This document shows positions 38,003-49,730 of a stretch of DNA of 64,000 bases, piece after piece. The DNA is from Pantoea vagans (lineage in GTDB: Bacteria > Pseudomonadota > Gammaproteobacteria > Enterobacterales > Enterobacteriaceae), in NCBI RefSeq assembly GCF_001506165.1, contig NZ_CP011427.1, forward strand, positions 682,001 to 746,000, in the 5' to 3' direction. The stretch's first letter is position 1. Every line of letters begins with the position of its first letter. The position numbers and the translations under genes were made by a program. The notes under the pieces were generated by a model, which was not told the DNA's origin, ran no database searches, and worked only from the letters and a program-made list of their open reading frames with translations.

Positions 38003-41000
38003 GTCAGCTGCAACTGCCAGAATCGCTTAATCCGCTGACGCTGCCTTTACGCGGTGAACGGCTGATTGAGGCGTCTGCTGGCACCGGAAAAACCTTCACT
38101 ATCGGACTGCTCTATCTGCGTTTATTACTGGGGCTGGGCGGGGCGAATGCTTATTCCCGCCCGCTGTCAGTGGAAGAAATTCTGGTGGTCACTTTCACTG
38201 AGGCGGCCACCGCAGAGCTGCGTGGACGTATCCGCGCCAACATTCATGAATTGCGGCTGGCCTGTATTCGCGGCGCCAGCAGCAACCCCATGCTGATGCA
38301 GTTGTTGCACGAAATTCCACAGCCAGCAGATGCCGCCTCATTGCTGTTGGCCGCCGAACGCCAGATGGATGAGGCGGCCATCTTTACTATCCACGGCTTC
38401 TGCCAACGCATGCTCAATCTCAACGCCTTTGAGTCTGGCATGCTGTTTGAACAGCAGTTGATCGAAGATGAACATCAACTGTTGCGGCAGGCTACTGCCG
38501 ATTTCTGGCGTCGTCACTGCTACCCGCTGACGCTGGATATCGCTCGCGTGATTGTCAGTGAATGGAATGGACCAGAGCAACTGCTGGCGACGTTACGCCC
38601 GTGGTTGCAGGGCGAATCCCCCAGCCTGCGGCAACCGCCGGGTGACGCGGAAACCATAACCTCTCGGCATCATGAAAATCTGGCGCGTATTGACGCGATG
38701 AAAGCCCAGTGGCGCGCGGTGGGCGATGAGGTATTGACCATCGTCGCCCAGTCGGATGTGGATAAGCGCAGCTACAGCAGTAAAAATCTGCCGGTTTGGG
38801 TGAATAAAGTCAGCTTCTGGGCGCAGAGTGAAACCTGCGATTATCAGGTGCCTGCTGAACTGGCGCGCTTTGCACAACAGGTGCTTGATGAGAAAACCAA
38901 AAAGGGCAATCCTCCTCAGCATACGCTGTTCTCAGCCATCGAGACGTTCCTCTCGCAGCCTGTTTCACTGCGCGATGTGGTGATTGCCCGGGCGCTAGTC
39001 GACGTGCGCGCGGCAGTGCGCAAAGAAAAGCGGCAACAAGCGTTACTCGGCTTTGATGACCTGTTAAGCCGACTGGATGATGCACTACAGCAGCCCGGTG
39101 GCGAGCAGCTGGCACAAGCGATCCGTCAGCGTTATCCGGTGGCGCTGATTGACGAATTTCAGGATACCGATCCCCTGCAATACCGTATTTTCCGCACGCT
39201 CTATATTCAGCAGCAGGAACATGCGTTATTGCTAATCGGCGATCCAAAACAAGCGATCTATGCGTTTCGTGGTGCGGATATTTTTACCTATATTCGCGCG
39301 CGCAGTGAAGTCAGTGCCCACTACACGCTCGATACCAACTGGCGCTCTTCTCCCGCGATGGTGGAAAGCGTCAATCAGCTGTTTGCACGGCTTGATTCTC
39401 CGTTCCTGTTTGAGGCTATTCCGTTTCTGCCGGTGCAGTTTGCGCCGCCGAATCAAACACTTTCACTCAGTATCGACCAACAGGAGCAGGCAGCCTTACG
39501 CCTCTGGCTGCAACCGGGTGAGGGATGCAGTGTGGGCGATTATCAGCAAGCGATGGCGCGGCAATGTGCCGCGGATATCAGCCGCTGGTTGCAGGCAGGG
39601 CAGCAACAGCGCGCCATGCTGGGTAAAGCTCCGGCGCAGCGTGCGGTACAGGCCTCAGACATCACGGTTTTGGTACGCAGTCGCAACGAAGCCAACCTGA
39701 TTCGTGAAGCGCTGAATCAGCTGGGGATTCCCTCGGTTTATCTCTCAAACCGTGACAGTGTTTACACCACGCCAGAGGCGCGCGAGCTGTTATGGTTGCT
39801 CCAGGCGGTGCTGGCACCGGAACAGGAGCGTATGCTGCGTACCGCGCTGGCGACCTCGCTGTTTGCGTTTGACGCGGCACAACTGGACAGGTTGGATCAG
39901 GATGCGCGCGGCTGGGATACGCTGGTGGAGACTTTCGCACGTTGGCAGCTGTTGTGGCAGCAGCGGGGCGTGTTGCCGATGCTGCGCCAGCTGATGCTGG
40001 AACGCCAGTTGGCGGAAAACCTGTTGGCCTCGGAAAACGGTGAGCGCCGTCTGACAGACCTGTTGCATCTGGGCGAGCTATTGCAGGAGGCTGCCGCGCA
40101 ACTCGACAGCCCCCATGCGCTGGTGCGTTATCTGGCGCAGCAGATCGACAGCCCGGACAGCCAGTCATCCAGCCAGCAACTTCGTCTGGAAAGCGATCGC
40201 CATCTGGTGCAAATCGTCACCATTCATAAATCGAAAGGGCTGCAGTATCCATTGGTGTGGCTGCCTTTTGCCGCCGGTTTCCGCGAAGCCGATACCGCGC
40301 TTTATCACGATCGTGAAAATTTCGCAGCGGTGCTGGATCTGCAAGCTGATGATGAAAGCCTGGCGCTGGCGGAACAGGAACGCTTAGCGGAAGATTTGCG
40401 CTTGCTGTACGTGGCGCTGACGCGCTCGGTGTATCACTGCAGCGTGGGGGTTGCGCCGCTGTTTCGCGGTACGCGCAAGAAAGAGGGCGTGAGCGATCTG
40501 CATAAAAGTGCACTGGGATACCTGTTACAACGCGGCGAGGCGGCGACAGCCGAGCAACTGGCCGTGCTGCTGAGTGAGATGAACGCAGCGGGCACTGAAG
40601 TGGTGTCAGTACAAGATGACGATGCCGAACGCTGGCAGGAAGCCGTAACCGCAGATGGTCAGCTAACGGCGCGCTCAGTCACGCGTCCATTGGTTGAATC
40701 CTGGCGCGTGACCAGCTACTCCGGTTTGCAGCAGCATGGTAACCAACGGCTGCTTGATGTCATGCCGAGCTTTGATATTGAGGCGGCCGGTGAAGATCTT
40801 CAGGAAGATTACAGCGAAACCACACTGACGCCGCATCATTTCCCACGCGGTGCGGCGCCAGGAACCTTCCTGCACGAACTGTTTGAATCGCTGGATTTCC
40901 CGCAGCCCCCCACCGCTGAAAAGCTGGAGCAACATCTGCAGCAAAATGGCTATCCGCTGCACTGGCAGCCGATGCTCAGCGACTGGATTGCGCGGGTGGT

Positions 41001-41544
41001 GAGTACGCCACTTAACGCGCAGGGCATTAAGCTTGCCGAGGTGCAGGCCAGCGATTGTTTAGTGGAGATGGGTTTCTATTTGCCGATTGACGGTCTGCTA
41101 ACAGCGGACGCGCTGGATAGCGTGATACGCCAGGATGCCTTGTCATCGAATGCACCATCGCTTGAGTTTCGCCAGGTGCAGGGCATGCTGAAGGGCTTTA
41201 TCGATCTGGTGTTCCGCTGGCAGGGCAAATATTACCTGCTGGATTACAAATCCAACTGGCTGGGCGACAGCCGTGAAGCTTACACGCCGGAAGCGATGAA
41301 ACAGGCGATGATTGACCACCGCTACGACTTGCAGTACCAACTCTATTCGCTGGCGTTGCATCGCTATCTTAAACATCGCCTGGCGGATTACGATTATGAT
41401 CAGCACTTTGGCGGCGTGTTTTACATGTTCTTGCGTGGGCTGGATGGCAGTTCGCCTGACAATGGCGTATTCCACACTCGCCCGACTCAGGAATTTGTTT
41501 CACAGTTAGATAGCCTGTTTCGCGGGCCAGGAGCCACAGTATGA
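37999..41544 (+). CDS. recB: Exodeoxyribonuclease V beta subunit RecB
   Basis: A 1181-residue protein (E. coli 1180) with SF1A helicase and nuclease activity. Walker A is ASAGTGKT with Lys31. Helicase motif [16 protein letters not shown] is near residue 384. The C-terminal nuclease carries Asp1082 and Lys1084 in [10 protein letters not shown]. The start overlaps ptrA and the stop overlaps recD (both ATGA), so translation of the cluster is coupled. Confidence 0.98.
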   Translation: MSQLQLPESLNPLTLPLRGERLIEASAGTGKTFTIGLLYLRLLLGLGGANAYSRPLSVEEILVVTFTEAATAELRGRIRANIHELRLACIRGASSNPMLMQLLHEIPQPADAASLLLAAERQMDEAAIFTIHGFCQRMLNLNAFESGMLFEQQLIEDEHQLLRQATADFWRRHCYPLTLDIARVIVSEWNGPEQLLATLRPWLQGESPSLRQPPGDAETITSRHHENLARIDAMKAQWRAVGDEVLTIVAQSDVDKRSYSSKNLPVWVNKVSFWAQSETCDYQVPAELARFAQQVLDEKTKKGNPPQHTLFSAIETFLSQPVSLRDVVIARALVDVRAAVRKEKRQQALLGFDDLLSRLDDALQQPGGEQLAQAIRQRYPVALIDEFQDTDPLQYRIFRTLYIQQQEHALLLIGDPKQAIYAFRGADIFTYIRARSEVSAHYTLDTNWRSSPAMVESVNQLFARLDSPFLFEAIPFLPVQFAPPNQTLSLSIDQQEQAALRLWLQPGEGCSVGDYQQAMARQCAADISRWLQAGQQQRAMLGKAPAQRAVQASDITVLVRSRNEANLIREALNQLGIPSVYLSNRDSVYTTPEARELLWLLQAVLAPEQERMLRTALATSLFAFDAAQLDRLDQDARGWDTLVETFARWQLLWQQRGVLPMLRQLMLERQLAENLLASENGERRLTDLLHLGELLQEAAAQLDSPHALVRYLAQQIDSPDSQSSSQQLRLESDRHLVQIVTIHKSKGLQYPLVWLPFAAGFREADTALYHDRENFAAVLDLQADDESLALAEQERLAEDLRLLYVALTRSVYHCSVGVAPLFRGTRKKEGVSDLHKSALGYLLQRGEAATAEQLAVLLSEMNAAGTEVVSVQDDDAERWQEAVTADGQLTARSVTRPLVESWRVTSYSGLQQHGNQRLLDVMPSFDIEAAGEDLQEDYSETTLTPHHFPRGAAPGTFLHELFESLDFPQPPTAEKLEQHLQQNGYPLHWQPMLSDWIARVVSTPLNAQGIKLAEVQASDCLVEMGFYLPIDGLLTADALDSVIRQDALSSNAPSLEFRQVQGMLKGFIDLVFRWQGKYYLLDYKSNWLGDSREAYTPEAMKQAMIDHRYDLQYQLYSLALHRYLKHRLADYDYDQHFGGVFYMFLRGLDGSSPDNGVFHTRPTQEFVSQLDSLFRGPGATV

Positions 41545-43379
41545 GCGGCATGACAGCACTGCTTGCGCAGGCGGCTGAGCTGCGCTTATTGCGCCCGCTG
41601 GATATCCAGTTTGCACTGCTTTTAGCCGACGACAGCCAACCGGCACGGTTATTGGCCGCCGCTTGCCTCAGCGCGGAAGCGGGGGAAGGGCACGTCTGTT
41701 TACCGCTGTTTCAACTGAGCCAAGAGAACTTGTTTAAGGGACGTCACGCGGAGTTGGCGCAGGCTATTTGGCTGGCGGCGGGGGAGCCACAGGATTGGCC
41801 ATCGATCCTGGCGAACTGGTCTGCACTGAGCAGCAGCGAGCAGGCAGCGCCGATAGTGCTTTGTGATGATCGTCTTTATCTGCATCGATTCTGGCACAAT
41901 GAGGGGCAGGTGGCCCGCTTCTTCCAGGCGCAGTCAGCACCGCAGTCATTCGCTAACGAAAGGGTGCGTGTGGTGCTGGATAACCTGTTTGGTACCCAGC
42001 CGGATGACTGGCAAAAAATCGCTGCCGCAGTGGCCCTCACGCAGAAAACCGCGGTGATATCGGGTGGGCCCGGCACTGGGAAAACGACCACAGTGGCAAA
42101 ACTGCTGGCGGCGCTGATTCGCTTGAGTGACGGGGCGCTGCGTATTCAGCTTGCTGCCCCGACAGGCAAAGCGGCGGCGCGGCTCACCGAATCCCTCGGC
42201 AAAGCGCTGCAGAAGCTGCCGGTCAGTGAGGCTGAGCGCCAGCGCTTCCCCGCTGAAGCCACGACCTTACACCGTTTACTGGGTGCGCAGCCTGAGACAC
42301 AACGCTTACGCTATCATGCGGGCAATTTGCTGCATCTCGATGTGCTGGTGGTGGATGAAGCTTCAATGGTCGATCTTGGCATGATGGCCAATCTGATTGC
42401 CGCATTACCGCCGCAGGCGCGCGTGATATTCCTTGGCGACCGTGACCAGCTTGCCTCAGTAGAAGCGGGTGCGGTACTGGGGGATATTTGTCGCTGTGCG
42501 GAAGCGGGTTACAGCACGGCGCGTGCGGCTCAGCTGCATGCCTTAACCGGCTGTGAGGTTGACGGCAATGATGACAGCCGCGCCCCAGCGGTGCGTGACG
42601 CAATCTGTCTGCTGCGTAAAAGCTACCGTTTCGATGCGCATTCAGGAATCGGTCAACTGGCAGCCGCAGTGAATGCCGGTGAGTCTAAAGCCGTTGAAGC
42701 GGCATTTCAGGCTGGTTTTAGCGATATCGCTCGCCAGCCGCTGAATGACGGCGAAGCCTATCAGGCGATGCTGTCGGAAATCGCTGAAGGGTATCGGCCG
42801 TTTCTGCGGTTAGTCAGTCAGCGCGCGCAGCCCAGCGAGATCCTGGCGGCATTCGGACGTTATCAACTGCTGTGTGCCCTGCGCGAAGGTCCGTTTGGTG
42901 TGCAGGGGTTGAATCAGCGTATTGAACAGAAGTTGCTGCAGATGCAGTTGATTCGTCGACCCACCGGCGGCAGCCGCTGGTATCAGGGGCGCCCGGTGAT
43001 GGTGACGCGCAACGACAATGCCCTTGGGTTGTTCAATGGCGATATCGGCATCACGCTGTTCGATGACGAGGGGCTGCTCAAAGTGTTCTTCCCGTTGCCC
43101 GATGGCAGTATCAAAGCCGTTCAGCCGAGCCGCTTGCCTGCGCATGACACCGCGTGGGCGATGACAGTGCATAAGTCACAGGGTTCGGAGTTTGACCACA
43201 CGGCCTTAGTGATGCCCGCCCAGTTCTTGCCGGTGCTGACGCGCGAATTGATCTATACCGCGATTACCCGCGCCCGCAAGCAGCTCACGTTATACAGCGA
43301 TGACGGCGTATTCCGCCGGGCGGTGCAGTTGCGTACTCAGCGCCGCAGTGGATTGCTGGAGAGGTTAGGTGGGGAATAG
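41541..43379 (+). CDS. recD: Exodeoxyribonuclease V alpha subunit RecD
   Basis: A 612-residue 5'-3' helicase (E. coli 608). Walker A is [10 protein letters not shown] with Lys181, followed by [15 protein letters not shown], the Walker B-like [10 protein letters not shown], and the late motif [14 protein letters not shown]. It is the last gene of the recC-ptrA-recB-recD cluster. A REPIN-like repeat follows before the convergent argA. Confidence 0.97.
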   Translation: MSGMTALLAQAAELRLLRPLDIQFALLLADDSQPARLLAAACLSAEAGEGHVCLPLFQLSQENLFKGRHAELAQAIWLAAGEPQDWPSILANWSALSSSEQAAPIVLCDDRLYLHRFWHNEGQVARFFQAQSAPQSFANERVRVVLDNLFGTQPDDWQKIAAAVALTQKTAVISGGPGTGKTTTVAKLLAALIRLSDGALRIQLAAPTGKAAARLTESLGKALQKLPVSEAERQRFPAEATTLHRLLGAQPETQRLRYHAGNLLHLDVLVVDEASMVDLGMMANLIAALPPQARVIFLGDRDQLASVEAGAVLGDICRCAEAGYSTARAAQLHALTGCEVDGNDDSRAPAVRDAICLLRKSYRFDAHSGIGQLAAAVNAGESKAVEAAFQAGFSDIARQPLNDGEAYQAMLSEIAEGYRPFLRLVSQRAQPSEILAAFGRYQLLCALREGPFGVQGLNQRIEQKLLQMQLIRRPTGGSRWYQGRPVMVTRNDNALGLFNGDIGITLFDDEGLLKVFFPLPDGSIKAVQPSRLPAHDTAWAMTVHKSQGSEFDHTALVMPAQFLPVLTRELIYTAITRARKQLTLYSDDGVFRRAVQLRTQRRSGLLERLGGE

Positions 43380-43384
43380 GGAGG

Positions 43385-43450
43385 GGTCGGCAAAAATGCC
43401 GACCTTACATACCCGGGGTCATTTTTGTAGAGTGCGCATTTATGTGCACT
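43385..43450. repeat. REPIN-like paired hairpin between recD and argA
   Basis: Hairpin GGTCGGCAAAAATGCCGACC (43385-43404) is followed by TTACA; TGTAG then precedes the second hairpin AGTGCGCATTTATGTGCACT (43431-43450). It is located between two convergent gene ends. Confidence 0.75.
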
Positions 43451-43472
43451 GAAAATTCACGCGATGCGTTAA

Positions 43473-44801
43473 TTAACCCAAATCCGCCATCAGCACTTTT
43501 GAACGGCGCTGATAGTTATACATCTGCTTCTTGCTCTCGGGCAGAGACTCAATATCCACCGGCGTAAAGCCGCGCTCCTGGAACCAGTGAATACTGCGTG
43601 TGGTGAGCACGAACAACTTCTTCAGCCCCATCTGACGCGCTTGCAGTGCCACGCGCTCCAGCAACAGCTCGCCGCGTGAAGAGCTGCGATAATCAGGATG
43701 TACCGCCACACAGGCCATTTCACCAATCTGCTCATCCGGGAACGGATAGAGAGCCGCACAAGCGATAGTCAGGTTATCACGTTGAATAATGGTGAATTTG
43801 TCGATCTCCATTTCCAACTGCTCGCGTGAACGCCGCACCAAAATGCCTTGCTGCTCCAGCGGGCGAATCAACTCCAGAATGCCGCCGATATCATTAATGG
43901 TCGCACGACGAATCTGCTCGGCAGACTCCATCACAATCTGCGTACCAATACCGTCACGTGAGAATAACTCTTGCAGCAGAGCACCGTCTTCCTGATAGCT
44001 GATCAGGTGGCTGCGACGAACGCCGCTGCGGCAGGCTTTGACAGCGCCGCGCAGGAAACGCACGGTGCCAGACAGGAAATCACCGTCACTTTCCATTTCA
44101 TCGATACGCGCTTGCGCTTCATTCGGGAACAGTTCGGAAATGATGGTGCCTTCACGGTTGGTGACACCCTGCTCGGAGCAGAAACCTATCATTTTCTCGG
44201 CTTTGAGTTTGATGGCTAACTGGGTGGCTACTTCTTCCGAGGTGAGGTTAAAGCTCTCACCGGTAACGGAGACCGCGACTGGACCGAGCAACACAATAGC
44301 GTCGTTGTCCAACTGACGGTGGATCGCTTCTTCATCTATACGACGTATACGACCACTGTGGCAGTAATCGACACCATCATCGACACCCAACGGCTGCGCG
44401 ATAATAAAGTTGCCGCTAACCACGTTGATATGCGCACCTTGCAGCGGAGTGTTGTTCAGGCTCATCGACAGGCGAGCCGTGATATCCAGCTGTAAACGCC
44501 CGGCAGCCTGTTTCACCAGCTCCAGTGATTGCGCATCGGTGACGCGTGTATGTTTGTGATAAATCGGTTCCAGCTGCTGCTGTGCCATGCTGGCGTCAAT
44601 CTGCGGTCGGGCACCATAGACAACCACCAGGCGAATGCCGAGACTATGCAACAGGCCAATGTCATTAACGATACTGGAAAAGTTCTCATGCTCGATGGCC
44701 TCGCCACCCAGCATAATGACAAAGGTCTTGTCACGATGGGTATTTATATAGGGAACGGTATGGCGAAAACCCTGAACCAGTTCAGTACTACGTTCCTTCA
44801 C
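43473..44801 (-). CDS. argA: N-acetylglutamate synthase ArgA
   Basis: A 442-residue protein (E. coli 443) catalysing the first step of arginine biosynthesis, acetyl-CoA plus glutamate, and feedback-inhibited by arginine. The N-terminal amino-acid-kinase-like domain contains [14 protein letters not shown]; the C-terminal GNAT domain contains [22 protein letters not shown]. The start is GTG at 44801 with AGAGGG before it, matching the E. coli N-terminus less one residue. Two ARG boxes overlap the leader, so repression by ArgR is expected. It is divergent from amiC. Confidence 0.97.
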   Translation of the reverse strand: MKERSTELVQGFRHTVPYINTHRDKTFVIMLGGEAIEHENFSSIVNDIGLLHSLGIRLVVVYGARPQIDASMAQQQLEPIYHKHTRVTDAQSLELVKQAAGRLQLDITARLSMSLNNTPLQGAHINVVSGNFIIAQPLGVDDGVDYCHSGRIRRIDEEAIHRQLDNDAIVLLGPVAVSVTGESFNLTSEEVATQLAIKLKAEKMIGFCSEQGVTNREGTIISELFPNEAQARIDEMESDGDFLSGTVRFLRGAVKACRSGVRRSHLISYQEDGALLQELFSRDGIGTQIVMESAEQIRRATINDIGGILELIRPLEQQGILVRRSREQLEMEIDKFTIIQRDNLTIACAALYPFPDEQIGEMACVAVHPDYRSSSRGELLLERVALQARQMGLKKLFVLTTRSIHWFQERGFTPVDIESLPESKKQMYNYQRRSKVLMADLG

Positions 44802-44812
44802 GGCAAACCCTC

Positions 44813-44851
44813 TGTGAATGTTTATTCTAAATTTCTGTATTTTTATGCTCT
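44813..44851. promoter_or_regulatory. Pair of ARG boxes (ArgR operator of argA)
   Basis: Box 1 (44813-44830) carries TGAATGTTTATTCT, one off the TGAAT-N4-ATTCA consensus. Box 2 (44834-44851) carries TGTATTTTTATGC, a weaker match. They are separated by exactly 3 bp, the spacing that ArgR hexamers require. They lie just upstream of the argA GTG, in the argA-amiC intergenic region. Confidence 0.8.
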
Positions 44852-45033
44852 TTTGCCTGCTATTGCAAGCGCCGGGCCTGACGTTACTTTACGATTTTCC
44901 TGATGCAACCCTCGCTAACAGACTGCATTATCTGGTTTTTCTGGCAAAACATGACACGGATAGCCCAACAAAGTTTTCGCCTTCTCATCGTCAATTGACG
45001 ATATTTTAGACACTACACAGCAGTTGGAGCGGC

Positions 45034-46269
45034 ATGTCTGAAGCTTTCACACGACGACGATTATTACAGGGCGCAGGCGCGCTTTTTCTTTTAAGCGTGA
45101 CGCGTACCGGTCTTGCGGCCAGCCAGCATATTGTGGCGGTGCGTATTTGGCCTTCCTCGACTTACTCCCGCGTGACGCTGGAGTCGAATGTTCCGCTTAA
45201 GTATAAACAGTTCACTTTAAGCAACCCCGATCGCCTGGTGATCGACATCGATAACCTGCATATCAATCCGGTCCTGAAAGGGGTGGATAAGCAAGTGCGC
45301 GTTGACGATCCCTATATCAAAAATGCCCGTGTCGGTCAGTTCGATGCCAACACGGTGCGCGTGGTGCTGGAACTCAAGCGTAACGTCGCACCGAAGATTT
45401 TCACGCTGGCACCGGTGGCCGGTATTAAGCATCGCCTGGTGGTAGATCTCTACCCCAGCCAGCCGTCGCCGGAAGAGGATCCGCTACTGGCGTTACTGAA
45501 CGATTACAACCAGGGTGAACTCGATCGCGACCAGCCAGCGCAGGCTCCGTTACCGGGTAAAGCGGGGCGCGATCGTCCGATCATTATCATGATTGACCCA
45601 GGACACGGTGGGGAAGATCCCGGCGCGCATGGTAAATACAAGACGCGGGAAAAAGATATCGTGTTGAAGATTGGTCGATATCTTAAGGCGCTGATCGATA
45701 AAGAACGCAATATGAAAGCCTACATGACACGCAACGAGGATGTGTTTATTCCCTTGCGGGTGCGCGTGGCGAAGGCGCGTAAGCAGCGCGCCGACTTGTT
45801 TGTGTCGATACACGCAGATGCTTTCACCAGCCGCGCGGCGCGAGGCTCCTCAGTGTTTGCACTTTCCACCAGTGGGGCAACGTCCACGGCGGCGCGCTAC
45901 CTGGCACAAACCCAGAACGAATCGGATTTGATCGGCGGGGTAAGCATGAGCGGCGATCGCTATCTCGACCACACCATGTTCGATATGGTGCAGCGTCAGA
46001 CCATCAGCGACAGCCTGAAGTTTGGCAAAGAAGTGCTGTCACGTATGGGGCACATCAATCACCTGCATAAACGCACGGTTGATCAGGCTGGCTTTGCGGT
46101 GCTGAAAGCGCCGGACATCCCCTCAATTTTGGTGGAAACGGCCTTTATCAGTAACGTGGAGGAGGAGCGTAAATTGCGCACAGCACGTTATCAGCATCAG
46201 GTCGCTGAGGCGATTTTGCATGGTATTAAGGCGTACTTCGAGAAGGGGGCGGTGCTGGCACGTCGCTGA
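45034..46269 (+). CDS. amiC: N-acetylmuramoyl-L-alanine amidase AmiC
   Basis: This 411-residue periplasmic zinc amidase (E. coli 417) splits septal peptidoglycan and is activated by NlpD. A twin-arginine signal is clear: [16 protein letters not shown] at residues 7-22. An AMIN domain (about 30-140) directs it to the septum. The Amidase_3 domain follows, with zinc ligands in [10 protein letters not shown], the Glu of REKDIVLK and SIHADAF, and the catalytic Glu in [11 protein letters not shown]. Two ERIC elements follow directly. Confidence 0.96.
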   Translation: MSEAFTRRRLLQGAGALFLLSVTRTGLAASQHIVAVRIWPSSTYSRVTLESNVPLKYKQFTLSNPDRLVIDIDNLHINPVLKGVDKQVRVDDPYIKNARVGQFDANTVRVVLELKRNVAPKIFTLAPVAGIKHRLVVDLYPSQPSPEEDPLLALLNDYNQGELDRDQPAQAPLPGKAGRDRPIIIMIDPGHGGEDPGAHGKYKTREKDIVLKIGRYLKALIDKERNMKAYMTRNEDVFIPLRVRVAKARKQRADLFVSIHADAFTSRAARGSSVFALSTSGATSTAARYLAQTQNESDLIGGVSMSGDRYLDHTMFDMVQRQTISDSLKFGKEVLSRMGHINHLHKRTVDQAGFAVLKAPDIPSILVETAFISNVEEERKLRTARYQHQVAEAILHGIKAYFEKGAVLARR

Positions 46270-46396
46270 TATACCCTTCATACTTCAATTTTCAGGTGCG
46301 TTGGCTGCGTGCATTCACCTCAGTCACTTACTTCAGTAAGCTCCTGAGGATTCATGCACTTGCCGCCTTCCTGAAACTCGAATTATTTTGGGTATA
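46270..46396. repeat. ERIC element, full length (127 bp)
   Basis: It starts TATACCC and ends GGGTATA, and is exactly 127 bp, the standard ERIC length. It has the central palindrome TCACTTACTTCAGTAAGCTC flanked by CACCTCAG and CTGAGGATT. It follows the amiC stop at once. Confidence 0.92.
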
Positions 46397-46542
46397 CCCT
46401 TCATACTTCAAGTCCCCTCATGGGGCCTACTTTTGGTTCAGGTGCGTTGGCTACATGCATTCACCTCAGTCACTTACTTCAGTAAGCTCCTGAGGATTCA
46501 TACACTTGCCGCCTTCCTGAAACTCGAATTATTTTGGGTATA
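46393..46542. repeat. Second ERIC element in tandem, with 23-bp internal insertion
   Basis: It shares the TATA of the first copy's end (46393-46396) and ends GGGTATA at 46542. It is nearly identical to the first copy except for an extra segment after CTTCAA (about 46412-46436) containing the small hairpin CCCCTCATGGGG. Same orientation as the first. Confidence 0.9.
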
Positions 46543-46587
46543 AAAGGGCGGCGGCAATGCCGCCTTATTTTGTCCAAACGCCAGAAA

Positions 46588-46611
46588 CAAAAAAACACCC
46601 GTTAAGGTGCT
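46588..46611 (-). terminator. Terminator of the initiator-tRNA operon
   Basis: On the minus strand GCACC-TTAAC-GGGTGT is followed by a long T run. It lies about 10 bases after the last tRNA gene. Confidence 0.8.
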
Positions 46612-46621
46612 TATCTGTAAT

Positions 46622-46698
<77 letters not shown>

Positions 46699-46748
46699 TC
46701 CGTCTGCCGCGTTAGCGACTTTTCACATTGTATTCTTCTTAAGACAAT

Positions 46749-46825
<77 letters not shown>

Positions 46826-46877
46826 TCCGTCTGACGCGTTACACGACTTTCAAATTGTCTCTTCACTTAAGAAGAAT

Positions 46878-46954
<77 letters not shown>

Positions 46955-46967
46955 TCCGTGGATGCGC

Positions 46968-46995
46968 ACTATACTCCTGGCGCGCCGCGATGCAA
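46968..46995 (-). promoter_or_regulatory. Promoter of the metZWV tRNA operon
   Basis: On the minus strand: -35 TTGCAT (46990-46995), a 16-bp spacer and -10 TATAGT (46968-46973). A GC-rich discriminator (GCGC) follows, typical of stringently controlled stable-RNA promoters. AT-rich DNA further upstream could act as an UP element. Confidence 0.7.
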
Positions 46996-47158
46996 CCTCT
47001 TTTTGCCATAAGGTCCTAAATTTACAGCCAGTTGATGAATAAAAGCGCCATCGGGCGATTAATTGTACAGATGTGAGCGCGGTAACCTGTGGCGGATTTC
47101 ATTCTTTCCGTCCGTTTGCTATCGTCGCGGGGCCAACAAGCGATAAAAAGAGAAAGTG

Positions 47159-48307
47159 ATGAAAGGACATTGGGCGAAGTATGCACTGACTGGCGCGTTT
47201 CTCGCGCTGTTAGCAGGTTGTAGTTCTAAACCGACCGATCGGGGTCAGCAATATATAGATGGTAAGCTGGAGCAACCGCTCGGGCTGGTCAATGAACCCA
47301 ATGCCAAAGGGCGTCCGGTCAACGGCAGAGACTTTGGCGTGCAGATTCAGCAGATTCAGAGCGCATCATCAGGCCTCTACAGCCGCAATACCAGTACCTA
47401 CAGCGCGATTCAAAACTGGCTGCTTTCCGGTGCCGACACCCGTCAGCTCAGTCAGTTCGGTTTAAATGCCTATCAAATGGAAGGCACCGATAATTATGGC
47501 AACGTGCAGTTCACCGGTTACTACACCCCGGTGGTAGAAGCGCGTTATACCCGTCAGGGCGAATTCCAGTATCCGATTTATCGCATGCCGCCGCGTCCGC
47601 GTGGGCAGAAATTGCCAAGCCGCGCTTCTATATATAGTGGAGCACTTGATGAGCGCTATGTGATTGCCTGGAGCAACTCGCTGATCGATAACTTCATGAT
47701 GGATGTGCAGGGCAGCGGCTATGTCGATTTCGGCGACGGTCGTCCACTGCGTTTCTTTGGCTACGGCGGCAAAAATGGCTGGGCGTATCATAGCGTGGGT
47801 AAAGAGCTGATCGATCGCGGTGAAGTGAAGCGTGAAGATATGTCGATGCAGGCGATTCGTCAGTGGGCGCAGGAGCACTCTCCTGAGGAGGTGCGTAATG
47901 TGCTGGAAACCAATCAATCCTTCGTGTTCTTCAAGCCAGAAGATTACGTGCCTGTGCGTGGAGCCAGTGCGGTACCACTGATTGCTAAGGCGTCGGTGGC
48001 ATCGGATCGTTCACTGATCCCGGCAGGTACCGCGCTGTTGGCGGAAGTGCCGCAGTTGAACGAGAAAGGCAAGTTCAATGGCAAATATGAAATGCGCCTG
48101 ATGGTGGCGCTGGATGTGGGCGGGGCGATCAAAGGGCAGCACTTCGATATCTATCAGGGTGTAGGGCCTGATGCCGCGCACCTTGCTGGTTTTTATAACC
48201 ACTATGGCCGTGTCTGGGTGTTAAAAGCTGCGCCTGGTGCAGGACAGCCGCTGTTTAGCAATCCGCAGAATGGCAATAATGGTTCACTGATTATCGGTGC
48301 AAATTGA
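47159..48307 (+). CDS. mltA: Membrane-bound lytic murein transglycosylase A
   Basis: A 382-residue outer-membrane lipoprotein (E. coli 365) that cleaves glycan strands to 1,6-anhydro ends. The ATG at 47159 is preferred over the adjoining GTG at 47156 by homology. The lipobox LAGC has Cys21, followed by SSKPTDRGQQY. Conserved MltA blocks are FTGYYTPVVEARYTRQGEFQ-type sequence near 118, DVQGSGYVDFGDG near 185, and the 3D domain AVPLIAKASVASDRSLIPAGT, with the catalytic Asp in MVALDVGGAIKG. The C-terminal tail is slightly longer than in E. coli (PLFSNPQNGNNGSLIIGAN). Confidence 0.96.
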   Translation: MKGHWAKYALTGAFLALLAGCSSKPTDRGQQYIDGKLEQPLGLVNEPNAKGRPVNGRDFGVQIQQIQSASSGLYSRNTSTYSAIQNWLLSGADTRQLSQFGLNAYQMEGTDNYGNVQFTGYYTPVVEARYTRQGEFQYPIYRMPPRPRGQKLPSRASIYSGALDERYVIAWSNSLIDNFMMDVQGSGYVDFGDGRPLRFFGYGGKNGWAYHSVGKELIDRGEVKREDMSMQAIRQWAQEHSPEEVRNVLETNQSFVFFKPEDYVPVRGASAVPLIAKASVASDRSLIPAGTALLAEVPQLNEKGKFNGKYEMRLMVALDVGGAIKGQHFDIYQGVGPDAAHLAGFYNHYGRVWVLKAAPGAGQPLFSNPQNGNNGSLIIGAN

Positions 48308-48356
48308 TATTGTTGCGTTCGGTGAATGTGTCGAAAAGTGCAACATCACTATTTTT

Positions 48357-48422
48357 GGTCGCCATAAATGGCGACCCTACATATTCCATGATTTTTTTGT
48401 AGGGTACGCATTTACGCGCACC
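48357..48422. repeat. REPIN-like paired hairpin between mltA and tcdA
   Basis: Perfect hairpin GGTCGCCATAAATGGCGACC (48357-48376) followed by CTACA; TGTAG precedes the second hairpin, GGTACGCATTTACGCGCACC (48403-48422). A further decayed hairpin, GTGTGCAATCCTGCGCAC, follows near 48446-48463. Confidence 0.75.
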
Positions 48423-48482
48423 GCAGTACCGTCATTATTTTCCAGGGTGTGCAATCCTGCGCACCGCAATTAAAGGCTTGAT

Positions 48483-49289
48483 ATGAAAGTAGTCAGCGAC
48501 GCCTGGCGGCAGCGTTTTGGTGGCACGGGACGTTTGTACGGGCAGGATGCACTGCAGCGTTTTGCCGATGCCCATTTCTGTGTCATTGGCATTGGCGGCG
48601 TCGGGTCGTGGTCGGCTGAGGCGCTGGCACGCACGGGCATTGGTAAAATCACCCTGATCGATATGGACGATGTCTGTATCACCAACACCAATCGTCAGAT
48701 CCATGCGCTGCAGGGTAAAGTCGGGCAGGCAAAAACCGAAGTGATGGCCGAGCGTATCCGGGCGATCAATCCCGAATGCGAAGTGATCTGCATTGATGAT
48801 TTCATCACGCCAGAGAATACCGCTGAACTGTTGTCGGCTGGTTTCGACTATGTGATCGATGCCATCGACAGCATACGCCCCAAAGCTGCGCTGATTGCGT
48901 GGTGTCGCCGTAATAAAATCCCGCTCATCACCACAGGTGGTGCGGGCGGTCAAATCGATCCTACGCAGATCCAGGTCAGCGATCTGGCGAAAACCATCCA
49001 GGACCCTTTAGCGGCGAAGCTGCGCGAGCGGCTGAAAAGCGACTTCAAGATTGTGAAGAACAGCAAAGGCAAGTTAGGGATTGATTGCGTCTTCTCGACC
49101 GAAGCATTGGTGTATCCGCAGATGGATGGCAGCGTCTGTACCTCGAAAAGTACCGCTGAAGGTCCAAAACGAATGGATTGTGCGGCGGGGTTCGGTGCGG
49201 CGACGATGGTAACCGCGACCTTTGGTTTTATTGCCGTTTCACATGCGCTGAAAAAATTCCTCGCCCGTGCAGCGCGTCAGGCAGATTGA
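48483..49289 (+). CDS. tcdA: tRNA threonylcarbamoyladenosine dehydratase TcdA
   Basis: A 268-residue E1-like enzyme (E. coli TcdA, formerly CsdL, 268) that converts t6A37 to cyclic t6A using ATP. The Rossmann ATP-binding segment is [16 protein letters not shown] at about residues 33-48, followed by the [13 protein letters not shown] block. It overlaps the convergent csdE by 13 bases at their 3' ends. CsdA-CsdE feed sulfur and interact with this protein in E. coli, which fits the adjacency. Confidence 0.96.
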   Translation: MKVVSDAWRQRFGGTGRLYGQDALQRFADAHFCVIGIGGVGSWSAEALARTGIGKITLIDMDDVCITNTNRQIHALQGKVGQAKTEVMAERIRAINPECEVICIDDFITPENTAELLSAGFDYVIDAIDSIRPKAALIAWCRRNKIPLITTGGAGGQIDPTQIQVSDLAKTIQDPLAAKLRERLKSDFKIVKNSKGKLGIDCVFSTEALVYPQMDGSVCTSKSTAEGPKRMDCAAGFGAATMVTATFGFIAVSHALKKFLARAARQAD

Positions 49290-49726
49290 TGAGCGCGCGC
49301 GGCACGTAGCACGGCGTCCGCCAGCGCTTGTAAACCGCTGCTGCGTGAAGCACTGAGCTGTGCGCGCAAGCCTAAGGTATCAAACAACGCCAGTGGATCC
49401 TGTGCTAACAGATCCGCTGGCGTTTTGCCCTCCACTGCGGTTAGCAGAACGGCGAGTAAACCGCGCACGATACGGCCTTCACTGTCACCATAAAAATGCA
49501 GCGTGCCGTTGGGCAGCAACTGGCTGCTGAGCCACACGCGGTTTTCGCATCCGCTGAGTTCAATTTCGGCGGTTTTCACCGCTTCTGGCAGCGCGGGCAG
49601 CTGGCGGCTGAGTTGAATCAACTGGCGGTAGCGGTCTTCCCACTGGTGAAAATGGGTAAACTTTTCAGTCAGGCTGGCTGCGGTAATCACGTCGCCAAAA
49701 GGATGCGAGCCAATCAAGGTTGTCAT
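49277..49726 (-). CDS. csdE: Cysteine desulfuration protein CsdE
   Basis: A 149-residue SufE-family sulfur acceptor (E. coli 147). The ATG at 49726 is chosen since [11 protein letters not shown] aligns with the E. coli start; a GTG at 49738 would overlap csdA. The persulfide-carrying Cys60 is in [10 protein letters not shown], and [23 protein letters not shown] is conserved. It partners CsdA directly upstream. Confidence 0.95.
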   Translation of the reverse strand: MTTLIGSHPFGDVITAASLTEKFTHFHQWEDRYRQLIQLSRQLPALPEAVKTAEIELSGCENRVWLSSQLLPNGTLHFYGDSEGRIVRGLLAVLLTAVEGKTPADLLAQDPLALFDTLGLRAQLSASRSSGLQALADAVLRAARAHQSA

Positions 49727-49730
49727 AGCG

